NCBI RefSeq assembly: GCF_004297875.1
Contig: NZ_SCSK01000003.1
Location: 1-64,000, forward strand
Direction: 5' to 3'
From: Pandoraea sp.
GTDB taxonomy: Bacteria > Pseudomonadota > Gammaproteobacteria > Burkholderiales > Burkholderiaceae
Length of the DNA stretch: 64,000 nucleotides
Positions 56,684 to 64,000 of this stretch are shown piece after piece. The notes below the pieces were generated by a model that ran no database searches, was not told the origin of the DNA, and was given only the letters and a program-made list of their open reading frames with translations. Position 1 is the first letter of the stretch; each line of letters begins with the position of its first letter. Position numbers and translations under genes: made by a program.

Positions 56684-57279
56684 TCTGGATACTCCTCGCC
56701 GCGGCCATCTTCAGGGACGGTCGCGCTGCCAGCGGCATCGGGCGTCTCGAGCAATTCGCGCAACACCTGGAACAACTCGCGGAACGCCTTGGGCGGGCGC
56801 TGCTGCTGTTGCTCGCGTCGCGCATTGCGGATCAGCGTGCGCAACTGCTGGGCGTCGGCCTGCGGATGGGCCGCCAATAATTGCGTCAGTGCGTCATCGT
56901 CGGCCAGCAGCCGCTCGCGCCAGCGCTCGAGCGTATGCAGGCGGGCGGTTTCGGCCTTGCTGACACCCTTGATGGCGTCGAGCGCGCGGCGGATCGCCGC
57001 GACCTCGCTCTCATGCAGCGAGCGCATGATCTTGCCGACGTACTGGAGCTGGCGCCGCTTGCCTTCGTGGCTGGTGATGTTGCGCGCCTCGCGCACCGCG
57101 TCATGCAGGCGCTCGGGCAGATCGAGCCGGCCGAGCGCTTCTTTCGAGAGCGCGACAAGTTCCTCGCCGATCTCCTGCAGGGCGTGCATTTCGCGCTTGA
57201 GCTGCGATTTGCTCGGCCGCGCATCCGGGTCGGGCAACTGGCTGTGCGCGATTTGATCGAATCGTTGTTGGTGCGTCAT
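56680..57279 (-). CDS. darP: Dual-action ribosomal maturation protein DarP (YjgA family)
   Basis: 50S assembly factor of the DUF615/YjgA family (199 aa), binding late 50S precursors. [22 protein letters not shown] is the family signature, with a long basic helical body and a Gln/Arg-rich region ([21 protein letters not shown]). ATG 57279 is chosen because the conserved N-terminus begins there. It is divergent from pmbA, its usual neighbour. Confidence 0.92.
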   Translation of the reverse strand: MTHQQRFDQIAHSQLPDPDARPSKSQLKREMHALQEIGEELVALSKEALGRLDLPERLHDAVREARNITSHEGKRRQLQYVGKIMRSLHESEVAAIRRALDAIKGVSKAETARLHTLERWRERLLADDDALTQLLAAHPQADAQQLRTLIRNARREQQQQRPPKAFRELFQVLRELLETPDAAGSATVPEDGRGEEYPE

Positions 57280-57409
57280 GGCGCGTATTGTAGCGCGCCG
57301 GCAGGATTTCCAGCAGGATCGGGCGGCCGCGCCGCGCGACAGAACATGGAACGGGATGGGCCAGGAATTGTTAAGATTGCGGTTCCCTCTGCTTTGCGCC
57401 CAGCCACTC

Positions 57410-58768
57410 ATGTCATCTTCGATTCAGTATTTCCCCCATTCCCAGGATCAATTGAAGGAAATCGCCTCGGACGTTCTGCGGCAAGCGAAGGCACTCGGCG
57501 CGACCGATGCGGCGACCGAAATCTCCGAAGGCGATGGACTGTCGGTCTCGGTGCGCCGCGGCAAAGTCGAAACCATTGAACACAATCGCGACAAACTGGT
57601 CGGCGTAACGGTATTCATCGGCCAGCGGCGCGGTAACGCCAGCACCTCGGATTTTTCGCCCCAGGCGCTGCGCGACACGGTCGCCGCGGCATACAACATT
57701 GCGCGCTTTACCGCCGAGGACGACTGCGCGGGTCTGGCCGAGGCGGAATTGCTCGAGACCGATCCGCAAGACCTGTCGCTGTTCCACCATTGGGCGCTGA
57801 CCCCCGACGAGGCCGTCGAACTGGCCCGGCGTGCAGAACAGGCCGCTTTCGATACCAGTCCGCTGATTCGCAACTCCGAAGGTGCCGGCGTGTCGGCGCA
57901 GCATTCCCAGTTCGTGCTGGCCACCACCCGCGGCTTCCTGGCCGGCTACCCGTATTCGCGCCATTACATCTCCTGCTCGCCGATCGCCGGATCGGGCCGC
58001 GACATGCAGCGCGACGACTGGTACAGCTCCAAGCGCGCCGCGGCCGATCTGGCCGCGCCCGAGGCGATTGGCCGGTATGCTGCGCAGCGGACCCTGGCGC
58101 GCTTGCGCGGGCGCAAGCTCTCCACTCGCAAATGCCCGGTGCTGTTCGAGGCGCCGCTGGCCACCGGTTTGCTCGGCGCCTTCGTGCAGGCCGTGAGCGG
58201 TGGATCGCTCTACCGCAAGGCGACGTTCCTGGTCGATAGTCTGGGCAAGCCGGTTTTCGCGCCGCACGTGGGCATCAGAGAGAATCCGCACGAGCCGCGC
58301 GCGATGGGCAGCGCGCCGTTCGACGAGGAGGGAGTGCGCACCCAGGCGCGCGACGTGGTGTGCGGCGGCGTGCTCGAGGGCTATTTCCTCTCGACTTACT
58401 CGGCTCGCAAGCTCGGCATGCAGACCACCGGCAACGCCGGCGGCTCGCACAACCTGCGCCTCTACAGCAACGCGGCCCAGGACAGCGACGATTTCCGCGC
58501 AATGCTCGGCAAGCTCGGCACCGGGCTGCTGGTGACGGAGCTGATGGGGCAGGGCGTCAATTACGTGACCGGCGACTATTCACGCGGGGCGGCCGGATTC
58601 TGGGTCGAAAACGGCGAAATCCAGTATCCGGTCGAGGAAATCACCCTGGCCGGCAACCTGCGCGACATGTTTCGCCAGATCGTGGCGATCGGCAACGACG
58701 TGATTGTGCGCGGCACCAAGGAAACCGGCTCGGTTCTGATCGACCAAATGACGATTGCCGGCCATTGA
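57410..58768 (+). CDS. pmbA: Metalloprotease PmbA/TldE
   Basis: TldE/PmbA protein (452 aa). With TldD it matures peptide natural products (microcin B17) and processes antitoxins. An N-terminal domain with [26 protein letters not shown] and the C-terminal TldD/PmbA fold with [15 protein letters not shown] and [29 protein letters not shown] are complete. ATG 57410 starts the conserved N-terminus. Confidence 0.95.
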   Translation: MSSSIQYFPHSQDQLKEIASDVLRQAKALGATDAATEISEGDGLSVSVRRGKVETIEHNRDKLVGVTVFIGQRRGNASTSDFSPQALRDTVAAAYNIARFTAEDDCAGLAEAELLETDPQDLSLFHHWALTPDEAVELARRAEQAAFDTSPLIRNSEGAGVSAQHSQFVLATTRGFLAGYPYSRHYISCSPIAGSGRDMQRDDWYSSKRAAADLAAPEAIGRYAAQRTLARLRGRKLSTRKCPVLFEAPLATGLLGAFVQAVSGGSLYRKATFLVDSLGKPVFAPHVGIRENPHEPRAMGSAPFDEEGVRTQARDVVCGGVLEGYFLSTYSARKLGMQTTGNAGGSHNLRLYSNAAQDSDDFRAMLGKLGTGLLVTELMGQGVNYVTGDYSRGAAGFWVENGEIQYPVEEITLAGNLRDMFRQIVAIGNDVIVRGTKETGSVLIDQMTIAGH

Positions 58769-58823
58769 TGGGTATTCGGGTTTCCCTGTAAGCGAGGTAT
58801 TTCCCGAGCGGGGCCGGCGCGTT

Positions 58824-58852
58824 TTGCGCTATCCTTGGGAGCTTTCTTAATA
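58824..58852 (+). promoter_or_regulatory. Candidate promoter of the liv operon
   Basis: TTGCGC (58824-58829) and TTAATA (58847-58852) with 17-base spacing, about 80 bases before livK. Only a moderate match. Confidence 0.45.
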
Positions 58853-58885
58853 AATTGGCGGCGATCCGCGGGGGGTCGCCGTATC

Positions 58886-58903
58886 GCATGTACGGCATGT
58901 ACG
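58886..58903 (+). repeat. Tandem 9-bp direct repeat in the liv leader
   Basis: Two perfect adjacent copies of GCATGTACG lie in the 5' leader of livK, upstream of its ribosome site GGAGGA. They may be a regulator or RNA-binding site. Confidence 0.5.
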
Positions 58904-58929
58904 ACTTGATGTCTGGAGGAAAGACAACG

Positions 58930-60084
58930 ATGAAAAAAAGCACCATGAATAAAGTGTTGGTGGCGCTCGCCGCCGCGGGGGTGGTTGCCACAGCGCAGGC
59001 GGCCGATATCAAGATCGGCGTGGCCGAGGCGCTCACCGGCGGCGCGGCGCAGTATGGCATCGCGATTCGCAACGGGTTCGAGTTGGCGGCCGAGCAGATC
59101 AACGCGGCGGGCGGCGTCAACGGCAACAAGCTCCAACTCGTGATCGAGGACGAGCAAGGCAAGAAGGATGAAGCCATCAACGTCTTCAAGAAACTGATTT
59201 TCGAAGACAAGGTGCTGATGGTGTTCGGCCCGACCCTGTCGAATTCCGCCCAGGCGGCCGACCCGATCGCCCAGGCCGCCAAGACCGTGGCGTTCGGCAC
59301 GTCCAACACCGCCGACGGCATCACCTCGATCGGCAACTACGTGTTCCGCAACTCGGTGACCGAGGCCGACGTGTTGCCTGAGACCATCAAGGTGGCGGCC
59401 AAGCATACCGGGCTCAAGAAAGTCGCCATCATGTACGGCAACGACGACGTCTTCACCAAGAGCGGCTACGACAACTTCAAGAAGGCGCTGGCCGACCTGA
59501 AGATTCCGGTGACCGCCACCGAAACGTTCTCCAAGGGCGACGTCGACTTCAAGGCGCAACTGACCAAGATCAAGGCCACGCATCCGGACGCGCTGGTGCT
59601 CTCCGCGCTGATCGCCGAGGGTGCGCCGATCATGGTGCAGGCGCGGCAGGTCGGATTGAACGTGCCGTTCATCGGCGGCAACGGCATGAATTCGGTCAAG
59701 GTATTCGATCTGGCCAAGGGCAATTCCGACAACCTGTGGGTCGGCAGCCCATGGTCGATCGACAACCAGACGCCGGAGAACCAGCAGTTTATCGCCGCCT
59801 ACAAGGCCAAGTTCAAGATGGCGCCTGACCAGTTCGCCGCGCAAGCCTACGACGCGATGCATATCGCCGTGCAGGCCATGAAGCAGGTCAAGTTCAACGG
59901 CAACCTGGCGGCCGAGCGTACCGCCTTGCGCAATGCGCTGCCTGCGGTCAAATGGACCGGCGCCACCGGACCGTTCGCGTTCCGCGAGGCGATGGGGCGC
60001 GGCGGCAAGCCGGCCGGCTATGACGCGCTGCAAAAGCCGATCATCAGCGTGACCAAGGACGGCCACTACACCATCGAGAAATAA
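58930..60084 (+). CDS. livK: Branched-chain amino acid ABC transporter substrate-binding protein
   Basis: Periplasmic Leu/Ile/Val-binding protein family (384 aa). A signal peptide (about 1-25, ending AQAAD) precedes a type I periplasmic-binding fold: IKIGVAEALTGGAAQYGIAIRNGFELAAEQINAAGG. VNGNKLQLVIEDEQG is typical. Ligand preference (Leu, Ile, Val or a broader range) is not certain. ATG 58930 is chosen over in-frame upstream starts. It heads a five-gene transporter operon. Confidence 0.92.
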   Translation: MKKSTMNKVLVALAAAGVVATAQAADIKIGVAEALTGGAAQYGIAIRNGFELAAEQINAAGGVNGNKLQLVIEDEQGKKDEAINVFKKLIFEDKVLMVFGPTLSNSAQAADPIAQAAKTVAFGTSNTADGITSIGNYVFRNSVTEADVLPETIKVAAKHTGLKKVAIMYGNDDVFTKSGYDNFKKALADLKIPVTATETFSKGDVDFKAQLTKIKATHPDALVLSALIAEGAPIMVQARQVGLNVPFIGGNGMNSVKVFDLAKGNSDNLWVGSPWSIDNQTPENQQFIAAYKAKFKMAPDQFAAQAYDAMHIAVQAMKQVKFNGNLAAERTALRNALPAVKWTGATGPFAFREAMGRGGKPAGYDALQKPIISVTKDGHYTIEK

Positions 60085-60133
60085 GGCTTCGTCATACTGC
60101 GGCACGCGCGACGGCATAGCCGCCGCGCGACAC

Positions 60134-60161
60134 GCGGGCGCGGGCGATCCCGCGCCCGCGA
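60134..60161 (+). repeat. Strong GC hairpin between livK and livH
   Basis: A perfect 12-bp stem (CGCGGGCGCGGG/CCCGCGCCCGCG) with a 4-base loop lies about 50 bases after the livK stop and about 60 before livH. There is no T-run, so it likely protects the livK mRNA or partly attenuates, making more binding protein than permease. Confidence 0.7.
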
Positions 60162-60222
60162 TGTATCCGGCAGCGCGAGCCATGAGTTCGCGCTGCTTTC
60201 ATTTCAAGCTGGAAAATAGACC

Positions 60223-61104
60223 ATGCTGGATCAGCAACTTGTCAACGCGCTGGCGCTGGGCTGTGTGTACGCACTGTTTGCGCTCGGCTTCACGCTTGTG
60301 TTCGGCATCCTCGGGGTGATCAACCTGTCGCACGGCGCCGTCTTCATGGTCGGCTCCTATGCCGCGCTGCAGGCGATCGTGCATCTTCATCTGCCGCTGT
60401 GGGGCGCGCTGATATTCGCCTTTTTCGTCGGCGGCGTGGTCGGCATGATCATCGACGTGCTGGTGCTCAAGCCATTGCGCAAGCGCAATGTGCCGCACCT
60501 GGTGCCAATGATCGCCACCATCGGCGTGGCAATCATCATCAACAACGGCGCGCAAGGCATTTTCGGCGCGCAGAACATGCGGTATCCGTACGGCACCATT
60601 TCCGACACCACGCTTTCGCTGGCCGGGCTGCGCGTGACGACGCTCGAACTCGGCATCGTCTTCCTGTCGTTCGCCCTGATGATGGTGCTGATGGTCCTGA
60701 TTCGCAAAACCCAACTGGGGCGCGCGCTGCGCGCGATCGCCGAATCCCCCAAGGCGGCGAGCCTGCTTGGCATCAACGTCGAGGGCCTGTTTCTGCTGAC
60801 CTCGTTTGCCGCGGCCGCGCTCGGTGGCGTCTCGGGGGTCATGATCAGTCTGTACTCGAACGCCATTTTTCCGCTGATGGGTCAGCCGATGCTGGAAAAG
60901 GGCATCGCCGTCATCATTCTGGGCGGCATGGGCGACATTCGCGGCGCGATGCTCGGCGGCCTGTTCCTCGGGTTCGCAGAGGTGCTGTCGGTGGCCTACG
61001 TCGGCTCGACCATGCGCGACGCGGTGGCCTTCGGCCTGTTGTTCCTCATCCTGCTGGTGCGGCCCCAGGGCCTGTTCGGCAAAGTGCTGGAACGCAAGGC
61101 ATGA
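60223..61104 (+). CDS. livH: Branched-chain amino acid ABC permease LivH
   Basis: Permease (293 aa) with about eight hydrophobic helices. Start QQLVNALALGCVYALFALGFTLVFGILGVINLSHGAVFMVG is the LivH signature, with the EAA-like loop ALRAIAESPKAASLLGINV. Second gene of the operon. Confidence 0.95.
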   Translation: MLDQQLVNALALGCVYALFALGFTLVFGILGVINLSHGAVFMVGSYAALQAIVHLHLPLWGALIFAFFVGGVVGMIIDVLVLKPLRKRNVPHLVPMIATIGVAIIINNGAQGIFGAQNMRYPYGTISDTTLSLAGLRVTTLELGIVFLSFALMMVLMVLIRKTQLGRALRAIAESPKAASLLGINVEGLFLLTSFAAAALGGVSGVMISLYSNAIFPLMGQPMLEKGIAVIILGGMGDIRGAMLGGLFLGFAEVLSVAYVGSTMRDAVAFGLLFLILLVRPQGLFGKVLERKA

Positions 61105-61205
61105 GACCTTCACGCACCACGGCGGGCACGGGCTCGCGCGTTTGCCCAAGACGTCTCGCCGGTGGCTGAGTGCGTCGCAACGATACCGTTTTCTGCGGGG
61201 AAACC

Positions 61206-62057
61206 ATGGATTGGTTGAGTAATTTCTGGGCGGTGTACAGCAACCTGGTGCTATCGCTTGGCACCAACGCGCTGCTGGCGCTGTCGATCTATCTGACCTT
61301 GTCGTGCGGCATGCTGGCGATGGCCAATGCCGCCTTCATGGGCATCGGCGCCTATACCGCGGCGCTGCTGACGATGAACTACAACATGCCGTTCCCGGTC
61401 TCGCTGGCCGGCGGCATGCTGATGCCGGCGCTGGCCGCATTCATCATCGGCAAGCCCACGCTGCGCCTGTCGGGCGTGTATCTGGCCATTGCCACCCTGA
61501 GCTTCGGCGAAGTGGTGCGCGTGATCGTGCTCAACACCGACTCGCTCACTGGCGGCGCGCTCGGCCTGAACGGCATACCGCAGCTCACCCAATGGTGGCA
61601 CGTGGCGCTGGCCGTGGTGCTCACGCTCGCCGTGCTGTACCGGCTGCGTCGCTCCAAGGTCGGGCGGGCTTTCGAGGCCATCAAGGAAGACGAAACGGCA
61701 GCCGGCCTGATGGGGATTCACGTGGACGGCTACAAGATGCTGGCGTTCGTGCTGGGCGCGGCGATCGCCGGGCTCGCCGGCGGGCTCGACGCTCATTTGA
61801 CCTTCTTCATCGGTCCCAACGAATACGGCTTCGGGCGCGGCGTGGAAATCCTGACCATGGCGATTCTGGGCGGCATCGGCGGGCTGGTCGGCCCGGTACT
61901 GGGTGGCGTGATCCTGACGCTGCTGCCGGAAGTGCTGCGCTCCTTCGACAACTTCCGGCTCATAGCCAACGGCCTGATTCTGGTGCTCATCGTGCTGTTC
62001 CTGCCCAAGGGCATTTGGGACCCCGCGCGCATGCGCCGCTGGTTCAAGAAAGCCTGA
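61206..62057 (+). CDS. livM: Branched-chain amino acid ABC permease LivM
   Basis: Permease (283 aa), partner of LivH. LTLSCGMLAMANAAFMGIGAYTAALL is the family signature, and RAFEAIKEDETAAGLMGIHVDGYKMLAFVLGAAIAGLAGGL the EAA loop. The start at 61206 is used; an in-frame GTG at 61170 is less likely. Confidence 0.95.
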   Translation: MDWLSNFWAVYSNLVLSLGTNALLALSIYLTLSCGMLAMANAAFMGIGAYTAALLTMNYNMPFPVSLAGGMLMPALAAFIIGKPTLRLSGVYLAIATLSFGEVVRVIVLNTDSLTGGALGLNGIPQLTQWWHVALAVVLTLAVLYRLRRSKVGRAFEAIKEDETAAGLMGIHVDGYKMLAFVLGAAIAGLAGGLDAHLTFFIGPNEYGFGRGVEILTMAILGGIGGLVGPVLGGVILTLLPEVLRSFDNFRLIANGLILVLIVLFLPKGIWDPARMRRWFKKA

Positions 62058-62067
62058 GGAGCGCGCC

Positions 62068-62883
62068 ATGCTGACACTTTCATCCGTCTCGAAAAGCTTC
62101 GGCGGCCTGCACGTGCTGCAGGACGTCAACATCGAGGTTCCGCAAGGGACCATTTTCGGCCTGATCGGCCCCAACGGCGCCGGCAAGACAACCGTATTCA
62201 ATCTCATCACCGGCCTGCTCGCGCCCAGCGGCGGCGACATCACCTTCGACGGCGCGAGCCTGCTGGGCCATAAACCGCACCGGATCACCCAGCGCGGGAT
62301 TGCGCGCACTTTCCAGAACATCCGCATCTTCAGGGAGATGTCGCTGCTCGACAACGTGGTGGTCGGCATGCACCGTCACTTCGACTACGGCCCGGCCGGG
62401 TTGCTGCTGTCGCTGCCGGGATATCGACGCCAGGAAAAACGCGCCCGCGAGCGGGCGCTCGAACTGCTGTCGTGGGTGCGTCTGGATCACAAGGCGCACG
62501 AAACGGCCGACAACCTCTCATATGGCGATCAGCGCAAGCTCGAACTGGCGCGCGCCCTGGCGACCGAGCCCAAGCTGCTGCTGCTTGACGAGCCGGTGGC
62601 GGGCATGAACACCGGCGAGAAAGTCGACCTGATGGGCGAAATCGAAAACATCCGTGCGCGCGGCTATACGATCTTCATGATCGAGCACGATATGCGTTTC
62701 GTGATGGGGTTGTGCGAGCGCATCGCGGTGCTCAATTTCGGCCGCATCATCGCCGAAGGCAAGCCCGACGAAATCAAGAATAACCCGCAAGTCATCGAAG
62801 CCTACCTGGGCAGCGACGATGACGGCGACGACGGTGACGAACCGCCCGGCAACGCGGCGACGGGCGCGGGGGTGACGGCATGA
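62068..62883 (+). CDS. livG: Branched-chain amino acid ABC ATPase LivG
   Basis: ATPase (271 aa). Walker A GPNGAGKTT, signature LSYGDQRKLELARAL, Walker B LLLLDEPVAGMN and the H-loop IEHDM are in order. C-terminal residues 245-265 are an acidic tail (DDDGDDGDEPPG), an unusual extra. Its stop overlaps the livF start by four bases. Confidence 0.95.
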   Translation: MLTLSSVSKSFGGLHVLQDVNIEVPQGTIFGLIGPNGAGKTTVFNLITGLLAPSGGDITFDGASLLGHKPHRITQRGIARTFQNIRIFREMSLLDNVVVGMHRHFDYGPAGLLLSLPGYRRQEKRARERALELLSWVRLDHKAHETADNLSYGDQRKLELARALATEPKLLLLDEPVAGMNTGEKVDLMGEIENIRARGYTIFMIEHDMRFVMGLCERIAVLNFGRIIAEGKPDEIKNNPQVIEAYLGSDDDGDDGDEPPGNAATGAGVTA

Positions 62884-63593
62884 GCGCATTATTGGAAGTA
62901 CAGGGACTGCAGGTCGCTTACGGTCACATCCAGGCGGTCAAGGGCATCGATCTGAGCTTGCGCGAGGGCGAGATCACCACACTGGTGGGCGCCAACGGCG
63001 CGGGCAAGTCGACCACGCTGCTGGCGTTGTCCGGACTGGTCAGGAAAAACGGCGGTACCGTGCGTTTCGACGGGCAAGATATTTCCCGCCTGGCGCCGCA
63101 TCAGATCGTTGCGCGCGGTGTCGTGCAAGTGGCCGAGGGCCGCGCGATCCTGACCACCATGACGGTACGCGAGAACCTCGAACTGGGTGCTTACACCCGC
63201 AAGGATCGCCAGGCCGTCGGCAGCGATCTGGAACGGGTCTTTCATCTGTTCCCGCGCCTGAAGGAGCGCATCGACGGCATGGCCGGCAACCTCTCGGGCG
63301 GCGAACAGCAGATGCTGGCGATCGGCCGCGCGCTGATGGCCAAGCCGCGCCTGCTGCTGCTCGACGAGCCGTCGATGGGCCTGGCGCCGATCATCGTGCA
63401 GGAAATTTTCCGCACCTTGCGCGATATCAATCGGGATGGGTTGACCATCTTCCTGGTCGAGCAGAACGTGCGGCAGGCGCTGAAAATTGCCCATCACGGC
63501 TATGTGCTGGAAACCGGGGAGATCGTGCTGGCCGACACCGGCCGCGCGCTGCTGGGCCATCCGCGCGTGCTCGAGGCTTATCTGGGCGCCTGA
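62880..63593 (+). CDS. livF: Branched-chain amino acid ABC ATPase LivF
   Basis: ATPase (237 aa). Walker A GANGAGKST, signature LSGGEQQMLAIGRALM, Walker B LLLLDEPSMGLAP and the H-loop VEQNV. The form VEQNVRQAL is characteristic of LivF. Ends the operon before a strong terminator. Confidence 0.96.
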   Translation: MSALLEVQGLQVAYGHIQAVKGIDLSLREGEITTLVGANGAGKSTTLLALSGLVRKNGGTVRFDGQDISRLAPHQIVARGVVQVAEGRAILTTMTVRENLELGAYTRKDRQAVGSDLERVFHLFPRLKERIDGMAGNLSGGEQQMLAIGRALMAKPRLLLLDEPSMGLAPIIVQEIFRTLRDINRDGLTIFLVEQNVRQALKIAHHGYVLETGEIVLADTGRALLGHPRVLEAYLGA

Positions 63594-63618
63594 GCCTGCG
63601 GGTTCGATATGCGTTGGC

Positions 63619-63647
63619 AATGGCCGGTAGCGTACCGGCCATTTTTC
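63619..63647 (+). terminator. Rho-independent terminator of the liv operon
   Basis: AATGGCCGGTA/TACCGGCCATT stem with a 3-base loop and a TTTTT run. The stem lies between convergent livF and folA and could serve both. Confidence 0.9.
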
Positions 63648-63656
63648 ATGCGGAGT

Positions 63657-64000
63657 TCAGTCGCGCCGCCGGTAGGTCACGAACGCGTAGTCGAAATCGT
63701 TGGGCGCCGGCGCATGATGCCGCTCGGCGTCAACCACACGCCACACCGCCGGGTCGGGGGCCGGAAAGAATGCATCCCCGTCGAACTCCCGGGCAATCTC
63801 GGTGACGATCAGCTTGTCGGCCGAAGGCAATGCCTCGGCATAGAGCTGAGCGCCGCCGATCAGGCAGACTTCCTCGGCGCCCACGCACAGGCGCAGGGCG
63901 TCGATCAGCGAGCTGGCGACCTCGCAGCCCTCGATGTGCAACTCCGGATTGCGCGAGACCACGATATTGCGACGCCCCGGCAGGGGCCGGCCGATCGACT
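63657..64000 (-). CDS. folA: Dihydrofolate reductase, C-terminal part
   Basis: The 3' part of a DHFR gene that runs off the right end of the window; 114 codons are visible. The upstream end reads [17 protein letters not shown], the DHFR signature that contacts NADPH phosphate, followed by [14 protein letters not shown] (the GG/NADPH motif) and the C-terminal [10 protein letters not shown]. The N-terminus with the substrate Asp/Glu is outside the window. Reduces dihydrofolate to tetrahydrofolate; target of trimethoprim. Confidence 0.96.
   Translation of the reverse strand, partial: SIGRPLPGRRNIVVSRNPELHIEGCEVASSLIDALRLCVGAEEVCLIGGAQLYAEALPSADKLIVTEIAREFDGDAFFPAPDPAVWRVVDAERHHAPAPNDFDYAFVTYRRRD

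Noticed and set aside
58576..60183. 535-codon minus-strand frame opposite pmbA and livK
   Set aside because: Antisense shadow spanning two genes and an intergenic leader.
1..64000. tRNA, rRNA, riboswitch or CRISPR features
   Set aside because: I saw no cloverleaf, rRNA-like, known riboswitch or spaced-repeat pattern in the intergenic regions. Small structured RNAs could still be missed by eye.

Overview
The window looks like a chromosomal segment of a GC-rich betaproteobacterium of the order Burkholderiales, probably family Burkholderiaceae (a Pandoraea-like genus is plausible, but I cannot fix the genus). The evidence is gene order: ompA/gyrA-serC-pheA-tyrA-aroA-cmk-rpsA-ihfB-lapAB-ugd-rfaE-rfaD-cysM, then etfBA-acyl-CoA dehydrogenase, then rpsP-rimM-trmD-rplS. 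No tRNA, rRNA or CRISPR array was found.

Region by region. 1-0.15 kb: C-terminal tail of an ISL3-type transposase against the ompA terminator. 0.16-17.8 kb: core block with an outer membrane protein, gyrase A, serine and aromatic amino acid synthesis, cmk, ribosomal protein S1, IHF beta, the LapAB LPS-assembly factors, nucleotide-sugar and heptose genes, and a ComEA-like DNA-binding protein. 17.9-34.8 kb: metabolic genes (cysM, mltB, a histone-deacetylase-like hydrolase, an enoyl-CoA hydratase, ferredoxin-NADP reductase, an alpha/beta hydrolase, etfBA with an acyl-CoA dehydrogenase, ald-dadA with a divergent Lrp regulator, a radical SAM protein behind a LexA-like box, an acyl-CoA synthetase, and small envelope proteins). 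35-42.2 kb: the rpsP-rimM-trmD-rplS operon, a CoA-type NUDIX hydrolase, a CbiB-like protein, rsgA, an M48 protease and orn.

42.2-55.4 kb is the accessory region and the most interesting part. Fourteen minus-strand genes, in transcription order suyA-suyB-slcC-comC then frdB-two membrane anchors-ABC importer (binding protein, ATPase, permease)-fumarase alpha-fumarase beta-frdA-tauE, lie opposite a divergent GntR-family regulator. SuyAB, SlcC and ComC are the known 3-sulfolactate module (racemisation, then cleavage to pyruvate and sulfite). I propose that the succinate-dehydrogenase-like complex and two-subunit fumarase-like hydratase feed it by analogy with succinate to fumarate to malate: 3-sulfopropanoate to 3-sulfoacrylate to 3-sulfolactate. 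The substrate is taken up by the sulfonate-type ABC transporter and sulfite leaves through TauE. This is inference, but the sequence gives strong internal support (overlapping genes, two good promoters, a shared operator, retained catalytic residues). One warning is that FrdA has Cys where the FAD-binding His normally sits.

55.4-64 kb returns to core genes (DUF938 methyltransferase, mog, darP, pmbA), followed by a complete branched-chain amino acid ABC transporter operon (livK-livH-livM-livG-livF) and the 3' part of folA, which runs off the window.
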